From IMG/VR virus record IMGVR_UViG_3300010396_000077, positions 1 through 34,793 of that record: DNA of 34,793 nucleotides. One strand, given 5' to 3'. The position numbers were made by a program, and so were the translations under genes. A model generated the notes under the pieces. It saw only the letters and a program-made list of their open reading frames with translations, did not search any database and had not been told where the DNA came from. The stretch comes from a virus. Positions 1-5,388 of the stretch are shown here, one piece after another; the stretch's first letter is position 1; every line of letters starts with the position of its first letter.

Positions 1-47
1 GAAGTAGAAACCGCGCTACCATAGCCCCAAAGGAGAGAACCACCAAA

Positions 48-296
48 ATGCCCAGAGGAACACCCACCAAAACTTCGCAGCGACACAGCGTCTCAACACA
101 ATCCGATCCGGAAACCATCCACATCGGAAAACTGAACGGCAGCCAGGTCATTCTCCGTTCCGATCAGTGGGACTATATCCAGGAATGTCTGGAGCGCGCC
201 GGGTACCGGCTCACGTTCAAGACCGAACGGCTCATGCACGGATCGAACGAAGACGACGTGGTGCCCGGAACTAAAGCCGCCAGCGCGTCAGCGTAA
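48..296 (+). CDS. Small hypothetical phage protein (82 aa)
   Basis: An AAGGAGAG ribosome binding site lies about 10 bases before the ATG, which makes this a well-supported start. The product is soluble and polar with no recognised domain. Its middle (residues 25-60) reads like a compact fold, with the string KLNGSQVILRSDQWDYIQEC. The C-terminus is alanine-rich and probably disordered. The gene points toward the leftward early operon and its last 9 bases overlap the end of the 63-aa membrane gene on the other strand. Function unknown. Confidence 0.6.
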   Translation: MPRGTPTKTSQRHSVSTQSDPETIHIGKLNGSQVILRSDQWDYIQECLERAGYRLTFKTERLMHGSNEDDVVPGTKAASASA

Positions 297-479
297 GTAC
301 AGGACCAGCGCGAGCGCCACGTTCGCAAGCAAGCTCCCCGCGAGCCATAGCTTCAATCTGAAGATGCGCTCGTACGGTGAATCCTGCCGGATGCCGCGCG
401 CGACGAAGCGATCGCCGCGGCGCTCAAACAGCGGCGAGCTGCGGTAGACGTGGCGCGGTTCGTGGTCGTGGTCGATCAC
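288..479 (-). CDS. Small single-pass membrane protein (63 aa)
   Basis: The reading frame is open further upstream, but that part overlaps the better-supported 109-aa gene. The likely start is a GTG one base after that gene's stop, with GAAGG upstream. The product has a charged, arginine-rich cytoplasmic-looking N-terminal half and a C-terminal hydrophobic segment at about residues 42-62 (LWLAGSLLANVALALVLYLR). It is the last gene of the leftward early operon. A small phage membrane protein in this position could act in lysis timing or superinfection exclusion, but nothing in the sequence decides this. Confidence 0.5.
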   Translation of the reverse strand: MIDHDHEPRHVYRSSPLFERRGDRFVARGIRQDSPYERIFRLKLWLAGSLLANVALALVLYLR

Positions 480-480
480 T

Positions 481-810
481 TCACACGCCTTCGCTTTTTT
501 GTGGTGAACCTGCGCCGCTCGGCCGCTCCGCTGCCTCGCTGGTTGTGGGCAGGGAAACCCCAGTGTTACGGGCGAAAGCGGCAGCATGGTCGGCACACAC
601 AATATGCTGATGGACGCTCCTGATTCCGCCACGTATCCAGTATTCGGCAGAGAAGAGATACTCTGAGCGGCCGTCGCAGTCGCGCGGAACGTAACCCCAA
701 CCGAGTTCATTCAAGTGGTCACGCTGCTTGTCGGTTAGTGGCCATTGGCACAAAGGAGTGGTCACCTTCTCCTCGGAGTTTAAGCATCGGACCTGGATAT
801 TTCGCAGCAT
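481..810 (-). CDS. Hypothetical early phage protein (109 aa)
   Basis: Member of the leftward early operon, starting 5 bases after the stop of the ribbon-helix-helix-like gene. The first 85 residues look like a real fold: a CQWPLTDKQRDHLNELGWGYVPRD stretch, aromatic residues and spaced cysteines and histidines (C9, C21, then a HIVCADH string). Metal binding is possible but not shown. The last 20 residues are low complexity. I do not recognise the family. The start has no strong Shine-Dalgarno sequence, so translation is probably coupled to the upstream gene. Confidence 0.6.
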   Translation of the reverse strand: MLRNIQVRCLNSEEKVTTPLCQWPLTDKQRDHLNELGWGYVPRDCDGRSEYLFSAEYWIRGGIRSVHQHIVCADHAAAFARNTGVSLPTTSEAAERPSGAGSPQKSEGV

Positions 811-815
811 CCCGT

Positions 816-1076
816 TTATCTACTCTCAACCAGCTCCGCTTCGACCCGCGGAGCGGCATCGACCACAGATTCTATCTGTGACGCATTCGCCCGTTCGAGT
901 CCGGCCATGACGTCCTGGCCGTCTCGCCTGGCGCGGTCCTGGCGTTTGAAGGATTCGAGAATTGCCGCGCGGGCCTGGTTCGAGATGGTCCGGTTGTTGC
1001 GTCCGGCCAACGCTCTGAGCTGTCGCAGCTCCTCGGCGGACATCCTCACGCGCACGACTTCGGTCAGCACGCTCAT
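816..1076 (-). CDS. Ribbon-helix-helix-like DNA-binding protein (86 aa)
   Basis: The N-terminus, VVRVRMSAEELRQLRALAG followed by NNRTISNQARAAILESF, has the pattern of Arc/CopG-type regulators: a short beta strand, a helix, an N-rich turn and a second helix. The rest (residues 50-86) is a charged tail. The ATG overlaps the stop of the 126-aa gene in an ATGA junction, so translation is coupled. Such proteins usually bind operators as dimers and repress their own or early phage promoters. Its targets here are unknown, but the palindromes near 3.6 and 4.95 kb are candidates. The fold was judged from the sequence pattern only. Confidence 0.65.
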   Translation of the reverse strand: MSVLTEVVRVRMSAEELRQLRALAGRNNRTISNQARAAILESFKRQDRARRDGQDVMAGLERANASQIESVVDAAPRVEAELVESR

Positions 1077-1453
1077 GCGCCACCTCGGGCTTTAGTGAGT
1101 GCCTGGTGGGCCTTGCTAAAGGCGCTTACAAACGGTATCTGCCGCATCGCCCAATCGGGATTTGGATCATTGCTGGTGTCGCGGACGAGTTGACCTTCGT
1201 CGACAAGTTTTAGAATACCCTCCAATGCCTCGTACAGTTCCGGCGCTGCGGCGATTAGGCGCGCATTGGCCGCATCTTCATCAGGGGAGATGTAGTGATG
1301 ACGATTTGACGTGTCGCAGACGGTATGAGGGGACCCGGGAGTCAGCGTCGTGCGCGCGTCGATCTGGTGATAGCGCCGATTTTCACCAGTACTCGGTTTG
1401 CCGTTCTCCGTGCAGCCGTCGAACTCCCACGGCCCCGGCGTCCAGTTGCTCAT
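1073..1453 (-). CDS. Conserved phage protein of unknown function (126 aa)
   Basis: It contains the string NARLIAAAPELYEALEGI, a hallmark of a widespread small phage protein that also begins with a W-x-PGPW-like segment (here NWTPGPWEFDG). The family is very common in phages of many hosts and has no assigned function. A GGGAGG site 5 bases before the ATG supports the start, and the ATG overlaps the stop of the 50-aa membrane gene (ATGA). Its last bases overlap the start of the ribbon-helix-helix-like gene in the same way. Confidence 0.8.
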   Translation of the reverse strand: MSNWTPGPWEFDGCTENGKPSTGENRRYHQIDARTTLTPGSPHTVCDTSNRHHYISPDEDAANARLIAAAPELYEALEGILKLVDEGQLVRDTSNDPNPDWAMRQIPFVSAFSKAHQALTKARGGA

Positions 1454-1602
1454 GGCATCCTCCCGACCAGCAGCTCAAGCGCGTGGATCGCCCGCGCGGC
1501 GCCGAGCGCATCCGGGATCGAGGCGGCGGCGATGATGAGAAGCACCACGGTCAATTGTACGCGCCAGTGGTTTAAGTAGTACCAGGTGATAAGGGATTTC
1601 AC
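1450..1602 (-). CDS. Small membrane protein (50 aa)
   Basis: This short gene starts with GTG in a GTGA overlap with the preceding 95-aa gene and has an AAAGGA site 8 bases upstream. It ends in an ATGA overlap with the 126-aa gene. The product has an aromatic, basic N-terminus (KSLITWYYLNHWR), one clear membrane segment at about residues 16-28 (QLTVVLLIIAAAS) and a helical tail. Coupling on both sides plus a good ribosome binding site make it convincing despite its size. The function is unknown; holin-like or other inner-membrane roles are possible. Confidence 0.65.
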   Translation of the reverse strand: MKSLITWYYLNHWRVQLTVVLLIIAAASIPDALGAARAIHALELLVGRMP

Positions 1603-1886
1603 TTTGAAAGTCCTTTCTCTTCAGGGTCCGTGGGATGCTGCTGTGGGCGGTCCGCCGTTTGCGCCTGTGGAGTCACCAACTCTGCGGCAGCGCGTAATCG
1701 TCCAGCGTGGGTACATTCCCCGTGCGGTCGGCTTGGGCTTACAGAGCAGACGCCGCAGGGTATAGTAGCCGCCCAGCGCAGCGTCCGCGCGCGAAGTCGA
1801 AACAATTCATCGATACGGAGCGCCAGGGGCAATGTATCCATGCTCCGCGCCACGTCACGCAATTCTTCGTCGGTCGGCAGACTCAT
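1599..1886 (-). CDS. Small Cys-containing hypothetical protein (95 aa)
   Basis: The chosen ATG has GGAGG 6 bases upstream. A longer version from a TTG at 1955 would have its Shine-Dalgarno sequence too close and would run through repeat DNA. The product is helical at the start (PTDEELRDVARSMDTLPLALRIDELFRL in two helices) and then has CGVC, a later Cys and a His (residues 44-60), which could bind metal. The C-terminal 25 residues are polar and disordered. The gene body is bracketed by two inverted copies of the dispersed repeat, one inside its 3' part and one just before its start. Confidence 0.6.
   Translation of the reverse strand: MSLPTDEELRDVARSMDTLPLALRIDELFRLRARTLRWAATIPCGVCSVSPSRPHGECTHAGRLRAAAELVTPQAQTADRPQQHPTDPEEKGLSK
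1647..1667 (+). repeat. Dispersed GTTTGCGC repeat, copy 1
   Basis: Contains the full 18-base core GCGGTCCGCCGTTTGCGC followed by CTG. Unlike the other copies it lies inside a gene, opposite codons for QAQTADRP in the 95-aa protein. It is preceded by GCTGCTGTG, which also precedes the copy at 22131. Confidence 0.75.
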
Positions 1887-1948
1887 AAAACCTCCAGGCG
1901 CAAACGGCGTACCGCTAACGTGCGACAACCACTTCTCCCCGAAGCCAT
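1883..1948 (-). CDS. Possible 21-aa basic micro-ORF carrying the repeat
   Basis: The ATG overlaps the stop of the DUF968 gene (TGATG) and has a strong AAGGAGG 8 bases upstream. The stop overlaps the ATG of the 95-aa gene (ATGA). The peptide is arginine-rich and ends in VRRLRLEVL, where VRRLRL is encoded by the dispersed repeat. A second 21-codon frame with similar sequence lies at 4299-4364. It may be a real micropeptide, a leader for coupling, or a by-product of repeat DNA. Confidence 0.35.
   Translation of the reverse strand: MASGRSGCRTLAVRRLRLEVL
1895..1915 (-). repeat. Dispersed GTTTGCGC repeat, copy 2
   Basis: Read on the minus strand, this matches the copy at 1647-1667 at 20 of 21 positions (GCGGTACGCC in place of GCGGTCCGCC, then GTTTGCGCCTG). 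It lies between the DUF968 gene and the 95-aa gene. Its right end runs into the GGAGG that serves the 95-aa gene. About 50 bases around it also resemble the locus at 4308-4364. Confidence 0.7.
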
Positions 1949-2379
1949 CACGCAATCCTCCTTCTAAAAGCAGACTCTTTCGGAATCTCCAACCTACACC
2001 TCCACCACAGCTTCCTGAGCGTGGCGAGCGCCGGCATCAGCCCGTCGACGGCGCGGCCGAGAAAGTAATGCTCCCCGTCGATGGAAGCGATGAACTGCCC
2101 GTCGCGCACGCGCACCAGAGGCCGCGCGTTCAGCCGCTTCACGATGGCCGGGATATCGAGCGAGTGATGCGCGCCGAAGTTCCGGCCGAGCCGGTGATAG
2201 CTGTCGTTGCCGGTCCGGTGATGGCGCCGGCAGAGCGGGATGCACGACAAATCAGACGAGCGCTGGCCGAGACCGTGCGGCCCCGTGTGCGCGGCTTCGA
2301 TGCCATAGGTGACTGAGCAGACGACGCAGGGCAGGGTCCGTATCCAGGCGAGGTACTCGGGGGAGCGTGCGGGCTTCAT
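1948..2379 (-). CDS. DUF968/Ref-like HNH nuclease-type protein (143 aa)
   Basis: The start ATG overlaps the stop of the preceding 72-aa gene (ATGA). The N-terminus SPEYLAWIRTLPCVVC, then AAHTG and CIPLCRRHHRTGND, gives a zinc/HNH layout: C18 and C21, H31, C46 and C50, H53 and H54. This is the signature of DUF968, the family that includes the phage P1 recombination enhancement function Ref, a nuclease with an HNH-like fold. The protein is thus probably a metal-dependent nuclease acting in phage recombination or replication. The residues after 90 are less typical. The stop overlaps the start of a possible micro-ORF. Confidence 0.8.
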   Translation of the reverse strand: MKPARSPEYLAWIRTLPCVVCSVTYGIEAAHTGPHGLGQRSSDLSCIPLCRRHHRTGNDSYHRLGRNFGAHHSLDIPAIVKRLNARPLVRVRDGQFIASIDGEHYFLGRAVDGLMPALATLRKLWWRCRLEIPKESAFRRRIA

Positions 2380-2594
2380 AGCTTTGGCAACTCCCAGTAG
2401 AATTTGTGGCCGCGGGCCTCGCGGCAGAGCTGCAGGTTCGCCGGCGGCGGATTCACCGGCAGGACGGAGTAGCCAGACTTCAAACTGAGGCCGATCCCGC
2501 CGATGATGTTGGCCTGCGCCTCGCGCCCGTCGCATTCGAAGTAGAGCGGGAGAATGTTCTTGCCGCGGCTTCGTCGGACTAACCACCAGCTCAT
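2376..2594 (-). CDS. Hypothetical early protein (72 aa)
   Basis: GGAGG 8 bases before the ATG fixes the start; a longer frame upstream overlaps a tiny membrane ORF and the 92-aa gene. The product begins MSWWLVRRSRGKNILPLYFE and reads as a small beta-rich fold containing ECDGREAQANIIGGIG. I do not know its function. It sits directly before the DUF968 gene with an ATGA overlap, so the two are probably made together. It may be an accessory DNA-metabolism protein, which is an inference from position only. Confidence 0.65.
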   Translation of the reverse strand: MSWWLVRRSRGKNILPLYFECDGREAQANIIGGIGLSLKSGYSVLPVNPPPANLQLCREARGHKFYWELPKL

Positions 2595-2656
2595 GACAGA
2601 ATCCTCCAGAGCGCGAGAAGTAGGATAAGGGCGAAGGTGAGCTTGCGCAGTCTCAT
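2591..2656 (-). CDS. Tiny hydrophobic peptide (21 aa)
   Basis: A 22-codon frame starts at an ATG overlapping the stop of the 92-aa gene (ATGA), and its own stop overlaps the ATG of the 72-aa gene. The peptide begins with MRLRK and continues with an almost fully hydrophobic stretch (FALILLLALW). Tight overlaps on both sides and the membrane-peptide character support it, but there is no clear ribosome binding site and at this size chance cannot be excluded. Confidence 0.4.
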   Translation of the reverse strand: MRLRKLTFALILLLALWRILS

Positions 2657-2931
2657 GCTGCACGCTCGTCAAAATTCAAAGTCAGTTGGATGTTTTGCTG
2701 CCGCTCGGTCGCGGCCGCGCCCTCGCTGGTTGGGGGCTTGCGGGAAGTTTGGGCTGTACCTTCAGAGTCATATACCGGGCTGTAGTACGCTCCGGGTTCG
2801 GACGTCGGCGAGTACCACACCGGGCCCGCCATCTCGCGGCGCCAGCGGGCCTCCTCGGCCCGCTCTGCGTAGTCGTCGCTCATCTGCCGGTATTCGGCGG
2901 TGTCACGGTAGTCGAAATCGTTCCAGCTCAT
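2653..2931 (-). CDS. Hypothetical acidic, Tyr-rich protein (92 aa)
   Basis: Starts in an ATGA overlap with the preceding gene and ends in one with the tiny membrane ORF. The sequence is rich in Asp, Glu, Tyr and Arg (for example FDYRDTAEYRQMSDDYAERA) and has no hydrophobic core, so it is probably helical or partly disordered. It ends with NIQLTLNFDE. No family recognised. As part of the operon led by the 197-aa gene it may belong to the same replication or recombination set, but this is only positional. Confidence 0.6.
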   Translation of the reverse strand: MSWNDFDYRDTAEYRQMSDDYAERAEEARWRREMAGPVWYSPTSEPGAYYSPVYDSEGTAQTSRKPPTSEGAAATERQQNIQLTLNFDERAA

Positions 2932-3521
2932 CGGTACCCCGCATTCTGCTCGCGCTGTTTACCGATCAAAACCGTGCAGGCCATCGCGTAGATGTGGCCG
3001 CCATCGAACCGCACCGAGTAATTGATCGCCTTGCCGAACTCTTCAGCGGCGGCAGCGGCCGCAACGGCGGTCTTGAGCGCGTCTGTTAATTGCGTGGCCG
3101 AGGCCATCTTCGAGGAGAGTGCGGCTTCTTCGGCTTTGCCCTGGGCGTTGCCGTTGATCACGGCGAGCTTGGTACCATTCGAGGTAGGTAATTGAGCAGC
3201 CGGCTGGGCAATTTGGATCTGGCGGGCCGGGGAGGTGAGGCTCTCCGGCTCGTCGCCCGGCCGGGATAGCCGGGTTACTTCCCATTCCAGGAACCGTTTT
3301 CCGTCCTTGGAGACTTCCCGTTTTACAACCTGAAACACTTCGCCCCTGACGATCCCCAGCTCTCTGATCCGCTCCGCGACTGCGGGCGGGAGATACATCA
3401 GCCGCCCATCGGTCAGGGTAAAGAGCACCTGGTCGCCGTACTTCCCGGCGACTCCCTTGCCATCGCCAAACTTGAGAGCAACTTCCTCCGGTACGTTAGT
3501 CTGAAATCTCAGCACTTCCAT
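2928..3521 (-). CDS. First gene of the leftward early operon, unknown function (197 aa)
   Basis: Two in-frame ATGs exist. The one at 3521 is preferred because the predicted promoter starts transcription near 3567, downstream of the upper ATG at 3575, and because GAAGGGA precedes it. Residues 1-90 look like a small beta-rich domain (VALKFGDGKGVAGKYGDQVLF, then a PPAVAERI helix and FQVVKREV strands), perhaps OB-like. A variable linker follows. The last 60 residues form a helical domain with TDALKTAVAAAAAAEEFGKA and an IYAMACTVLIG segment. It could bind nucleic acid, but this is a guess from fold appearance. The 3' end overlaps the 92-aa gene by 4 bases. Confidence 0.7.
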   Translation of the reverse strand: MEVLRFQTNVPEEVALKFGDGKGVAGKYGDQVLFTLTDGRLMYLPPAVAERIRELGIVRGEVFQVVKREVSKDGKRFLEWEVTRLSRPGDEPESLTSPARQIQIAQPAAQLPTSNGTKLAVINGNAQGKAEEAALSSKMASATQLTDALKTAVAAAAAAEEFGKAINYSVRFDGGHIYAMACTVLIGKQREQNAGYR

Positions 3522-3573
3522 GTGATCCCTTCCCAGCGTTTTCCGCCCGCTCGGCGTTTTCAATGACAGGATC

Positions 3574-3602
3574 ATATTATCATAGTAGCGCTAGCACGAC
3601 AA
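3574..3602 (-). promoter_or_regulatory. Promoter of the leftward early operon
   Basis: Read leftward: TTGTCG (3602-3597), a 17-base spacer, then TAATAT (3579-3574). This is close to a sigma70 promoter with ideal spacing. The spacer holds the palindrome TAGCGCTA (3586-3593), a possible repressor site. Transcription would begin near 3567, giving a leader of about 46 bases before the ATG at 3521. Confidence 0.65.
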
Positions 3603-3645
3603 GAGAAATCGAGAACTATTTGGCTTTGCGTTTCAATGGTTTCCA

Positions 3646-3659
3646 TGCGAGCGCTCGCA
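3646..3659. promoter_or_regulatory. 14-bp perfect palindrome, candidate operator
   Basis: TGCGAGCGCTCGCA reads the same on both strands. It lies where the -35 region of the rightward promoter at 3665-3673 would be, between two divergent genes. It fits a dimeric regulator site that controls the divergent pair. Confidence 0.5.
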
Positions 3660-3664
3660 GGTTG

Positions 3665-3673
3665 TGGTAAAGT
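3665..3673 (+). promoter_or_regulatory. Extended -10 promoter, probably leaderless transcript
   Basis: TGGTAAAGT is an extended -10 element (TG, one base, TAAAGT). The GTG start codon at 3681 lies 7 bases after it, where transcription should begin. There is no good -35 box. The same layout occurs at 5017-5032. Confidence 0.5.
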
Positions 3674-3680
3674 ATCGGGC

Positions 3681-3866
3681 GTGAGTAGCAAAGCTGCTGC
3701 GGAGCTGGGCCGAAAACGCTGGGCTGGGCTGTCCAAGGAAGAACGGCGGGAATTGATGAGCCAGGCGGCTCACAAGCGCTGGGACGGGATGACGGAAGAG
3801 CAGAAGCAGCGCAGCATGGCGAAGCTCAACGCCGCGCGCAAGAAAAAGAAGAAGGCCAAGTCATGA
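3681..3866 (+). CDS. Small basic repeat-helix protein (61 aa)
   Basis: The frame is open from an ATG at 3636, but that part overlaps the palindrome and promoter. The GTG at 3681 gives a protein that begins like its relative at 5032 (GTGAGTA in both genes). It contains two copies of a helix-turn motif: KRWAGLSKEERRELMSQAAH, then KRWDGMTEEQKQRSMAKLNA, and ends in a lysine-rich tail. The pattern 'LS/MT-x-E-x-R ... A-x-K-R/A-RW' recurs in many small phage and plasmid proteins of unknown function. DNA or RNA binding is plausible given the charge. It overlaps the next gene in an ATGA junction. Confidence 0.65.
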   Translation: MSSKAAAELGRKRWAGLSKEERRELMSQAAHKRWDGMTEEQKQRSMAKLNAARKKKKKAKS

Positions 3867-4081
3867 CGCCACGCTACTGCGTCCGCTGTGGAACCGTAGC
3901 CGTTCCGGATGTCGAGACCACGGGCAGCACGCTGGTCGAGATCGCGCTGTGGTTCATGTTCCTGCTCCCCGGCCTGATCTACACACTGTGGCGCCACGGT
4001 GAAGCTGTTTGCCCCTCGTGCGGCTCGATGGAGCTGATCCCGCCAGATTCGCCGCGAGCGAAGGCAGCGCAACTGAGATGA
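3863..4081 (+). CDS. Membrane-anchored zinc-ribbon protein (72 aa)
   Basis: Two CxxC pairs, C6/C9 (CVRCG) and C50/C53 (CPSCG), should form one zinc ribbon. They flank a single hydrophobic membrane segment at about residues 24-42 (VEIALWFMFLLPGLIYTLW). A ribbon split by a membrane helix, or two half-ribbons packed with a partner, is a common layout of small bacterial and phage proteins. The start overlaps the stop of the basic repeat protein (ATGA) and the end overlaps the next gene (ATGA), so the three form one translationally coupled unit. Function unknown. Confidence 0.7.
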   Translation: MTPRYCVRCGTVAVPDVETTGSTLVEIALWFMFLLPGLIYTLWRHGEAVCPSCGSMELIPPDSPRAKAAQLR

Positions 4082-4302
4082 CTGACCGATTGAAGGGCGC
4101 CACTGTTGTCTTCACGGCAGACATCCGGGACGACGACGCCGAATCGATCCTGAACGCTATCCGCATGATCAAGGGAGTCCTGGCCGTGACGGGAGTCCTT
4201 TCCGATTCGGATGACTGGATGAATCGTCGTCGTATCCAGGCTGAGATGCGGCAACGGGTAAGTGCTGCACTGGCGGCCCTGGAATTGAATGAAGACGGTT
4301 AA
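4078..4302 (+). CDS. Conserved small phage protein (74 aa)
   Basis: The ATG at 4078 overlaps the previous stop (ATGA); the frame extends further up but only inside the zinc-ribbon gene. The product has the layout of a very common phage protein of unknown function: a beta strand (KGATVVFTADI), RDDDAESILNAIRMIKGVLAVTGV, then a helical C-terminus. Its fold resembles small ferredoxin-like alpha/beta proteins. It is the last gene of the rightward unit, and its stop codon shares the GGTTAACC palindrome with a micro-ORF stop on the other strand. Confidence 0.7.
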   Translation: MTDRLKGATVVFTADIRDDDAESILNAIRMIKGVLAVTGVLSDSDDWMNRRRIQAEMRQRVSAALAALELNEDG

Positions 4303-4364
4303 CCGTCCAGGCGCAAACGGCGAACCCTCGCTGAGCGACACCCACCCCTCCCCGAAGAAATCAA
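4299..4364 (-). CDS. Possible second 21-aa basic micro-ORF carrying the repeat
   Basis: It starts with TTG in a TTGA overlap with the stop of the 190-aa gene, 11 bases after GGGAAGG, and is exactly 66 bases like the micro-ORF at 1883-1948. The two peptides share SGR-x-GCR-x3-VRRLRL followed by an acidic residue. The frame overlaps the end of the rightward 74-aa gene. The similarity may reflect shared repeat DNA rather than selection on a peptide. Confidence 0.28.
   Translation of the reverse strand: MISSGRGGCRSARVRRLRLDG
4308..4331 (-). repeat. Dispersed GTTTGCGC repeat, copy 3
   Basis: Read leftward it contains GGTTCGCCGTTTGCGCCTG, sharing the last 15 bases exactly with copies 1 and 2. It lies in the 58-base gap between two convergent genes. 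The sequence around it (TTCGGGGAG, then TGTCGC, then the core) also matches the flank of copy 2. Confidence 0.65.
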
Positions 4365-4933
4365 AACCGTGAAAGCCTTCCCAGAATTTGATCATGAATA
4401 ATTCCTAGAGCTTCTCCCTTCCCCTTCTCCGTTAACTGCTTCAGTCCAGACTCGAGCACCTCGATCACCCGCATCGCCACCGTCTCCGCATCCACCGCTA
4501 GAGCCATGCCCTTTCGCACGGAAAGCAGCCGCTGTGCGATCGGCGCCAGGTCCTGGACCCATTCAGCCCCCACAGACTGAGCGCGCGCCGCTTCGCGCCA
4601 GTCCCCCCTATCCCAGCGCCACAGGATGTAGAGACACTCACCGCGATTGTGTCCGCGGCCGCCCTGAATTCCCGCGCATTCGAGCAGCACTGCCGCGGCC
4701 GGGATCTCGGCGATCGCCAGCTCGCCGCCCGGTCGCAGAACGCGACCCTCAAAGGCGAAGCCAGCCGGCTTCGAGAGATCCACGGATTCGACGAGCTTCA
4801 GCCAGGTCAACGCCCCGCGCCGGCCGGAATGTGGAAGCCGGACCGTCCCCTCCGGCGCGATCGCGCGCGCCTCCGGAGGTTTCGCCGTGAGGTGTGCTTC
4901 CAGTTCCTCGCGACGGTGTGCGGGGGAGGCCAT
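4361..4933 (-). CDS. Hypothetical early-region protein (190 aa)
   Basis: Single leftward gene with its own control region. The N-terminal 40 residues are polar; then GRRGALTWLKLVESVDLSKPAGFAFEGR and a GGELAIAEIPAAAVLLECAGIQ segment suggest a beta-rich core, and WRWDRGDWREAARAQS leads into a helical C-terminal half. No family recognised. A -10-like TAGTAT lies 12-18 bases before the ATG, so the leader would be only a few bases. The stop is overlapped by the TTG of a possible micro-ORF. Confidence 0.65.
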   Translation of the reverse strand: MASPAHRREELEAHLTAKPPEARAIAPEGTVRLPHSGRRGALTWLKLVESVDLSKPAGFAFEGRVLRPGGELAIAEIPAAAVLLECAGIQGGRGHNRGECLYILWRWDRGDWREAARAQSVGAEWVQDLAPIAQRLLSVRKGMALAVDAETVAMRVIEVLESGLKQLTEKGKGEALGIIHDQILGRLSRF

Positions 4934-4950
4934 CTTCGCAGAGGGATACT

Positions 4951-4968
4951 AACATGCCCGCGCATGTT
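4951..4968. promoter_or_regulatory. Inverted repeat in divergent control region, candidate operator
   Basis: AACATGC-CCGC-GCATGTT has perfect 7-base arms with a 4-base centre. It directly abuts the TAGTAT -10-like hexamer (4951-4946) of the leftward 190-aa gene, where the promoter spacer should be. Bound protein would block that promoter. The divergent rightward gene starts at 5032. Confidence 0.5.
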
Positions 4969-5016
4969 CGTATAGGTAAAAAGTTAGCGCTCTAGTACTA
5001 TCTTGCGCGGGAATGC

Positions 5017-5025
5017 TGGTACACT
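5017..5025 (+). promoter_or_regulatory. Extended -10 promoter, probably leaderless transcript
   Basis: TGGTACACT is an extended -10 element. The GTG start at 5032 follows 6 bases later, at the expected start of transcription, and no Shine-Dalgarno sequence at a usable distance exists. It matches the arrangement at 3665-3681. Confidence 0.5.
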
Positions 5026-5031
5026 GGTAAG

Positions 5032-5352
5032 GTGAGTACTACGAAGGGGAAAAACGCTGCGGCGGTAGATCTGGGCAGGTTGGGTGCAGCGAAGGGCGGG
5101 CGGGTGCGTGCGGAGATTCTTTCAGCCGAGGAGCGCAGCGCTATCGCCAGCAAGGCCGGCAAAGCGCGAATGCAAACCATGACTGCCAAGCAGCGCCGCG
5201 AAATTGCGAAGAAGGCCGTGGAGGCGCGGTGGGCGAAGAGGAAGCCTGAGGTGCTCGTCGATCCCGAGCCCGCATCCGTGAGACTGGCAAAAGCGGAACT
5301 TCGCCGGAACAAGAAACCGGCAGGGGTTCACCCGATGGTGAAAGAAAGATGA
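5032..5352 (+). CDS. Basic KGG-type repeat protein (106 aa)
   Basis: A GTG start at the predicted transcription start site. The protein contains DLGRLGAAKGGRVRAEILSAEER, then IASKAGKARMQTMTAKQRREIAKKAVEARWAKRK: two helix units of the same kind as the 61-aa protein at 3681, and a KGG turn found in many small phage and plasmid proteins. It is strongly basic and may bind nucleic acid. The C-terminal 40 residues are variable. The 3' part encoding EARWAK is repeated at 5637-5669. Function unknown; by position it could be an early regulator. Confidence 0.65.
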   Translation: MSTTKGKNAAAVDLGRLGAAKGGRVRAEILSAEERSAIASKAGKARMQTMTAKQRREIAKKAVEARWAKRKPEVLVDPEPASVRLAKAELRRNKKPAGVHPMVKER

Positions 5353-5388
5353 ATCACTCTACAATCGTTGCCTGTTGTCGGCGAACCT

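Noticed and set aside
894-903. GTTCGAGTCC, a tRNA T-loop-like string
   Set aside because: No matching acceptor, D or anticodon arms surround it, and it lies inside the ribbon-helix-helix-like coding region.
1599-1955. Longer 118-codon version of the 95-aa gene from a TTG
   Set aside because: The Shine-Dalgarno sequence would be only one base from the TTG, and the added part is repeat DNA. The ATG at 1886 has GGAGG at good distance.
1630-2316. 228-codon plus-strand frame
   Set aside because: Antisense to the 95-aa and DUF968 genes, which have family motifs and coupled starts.
3979-4395. 138-codon minus-strand frame
   Set aside because: It runs through the well-supported rightward zinc-ribbon and 74-aa genes. 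Only its first part, around the repeat, resembles another locus, and that is treated as repeat DNA.
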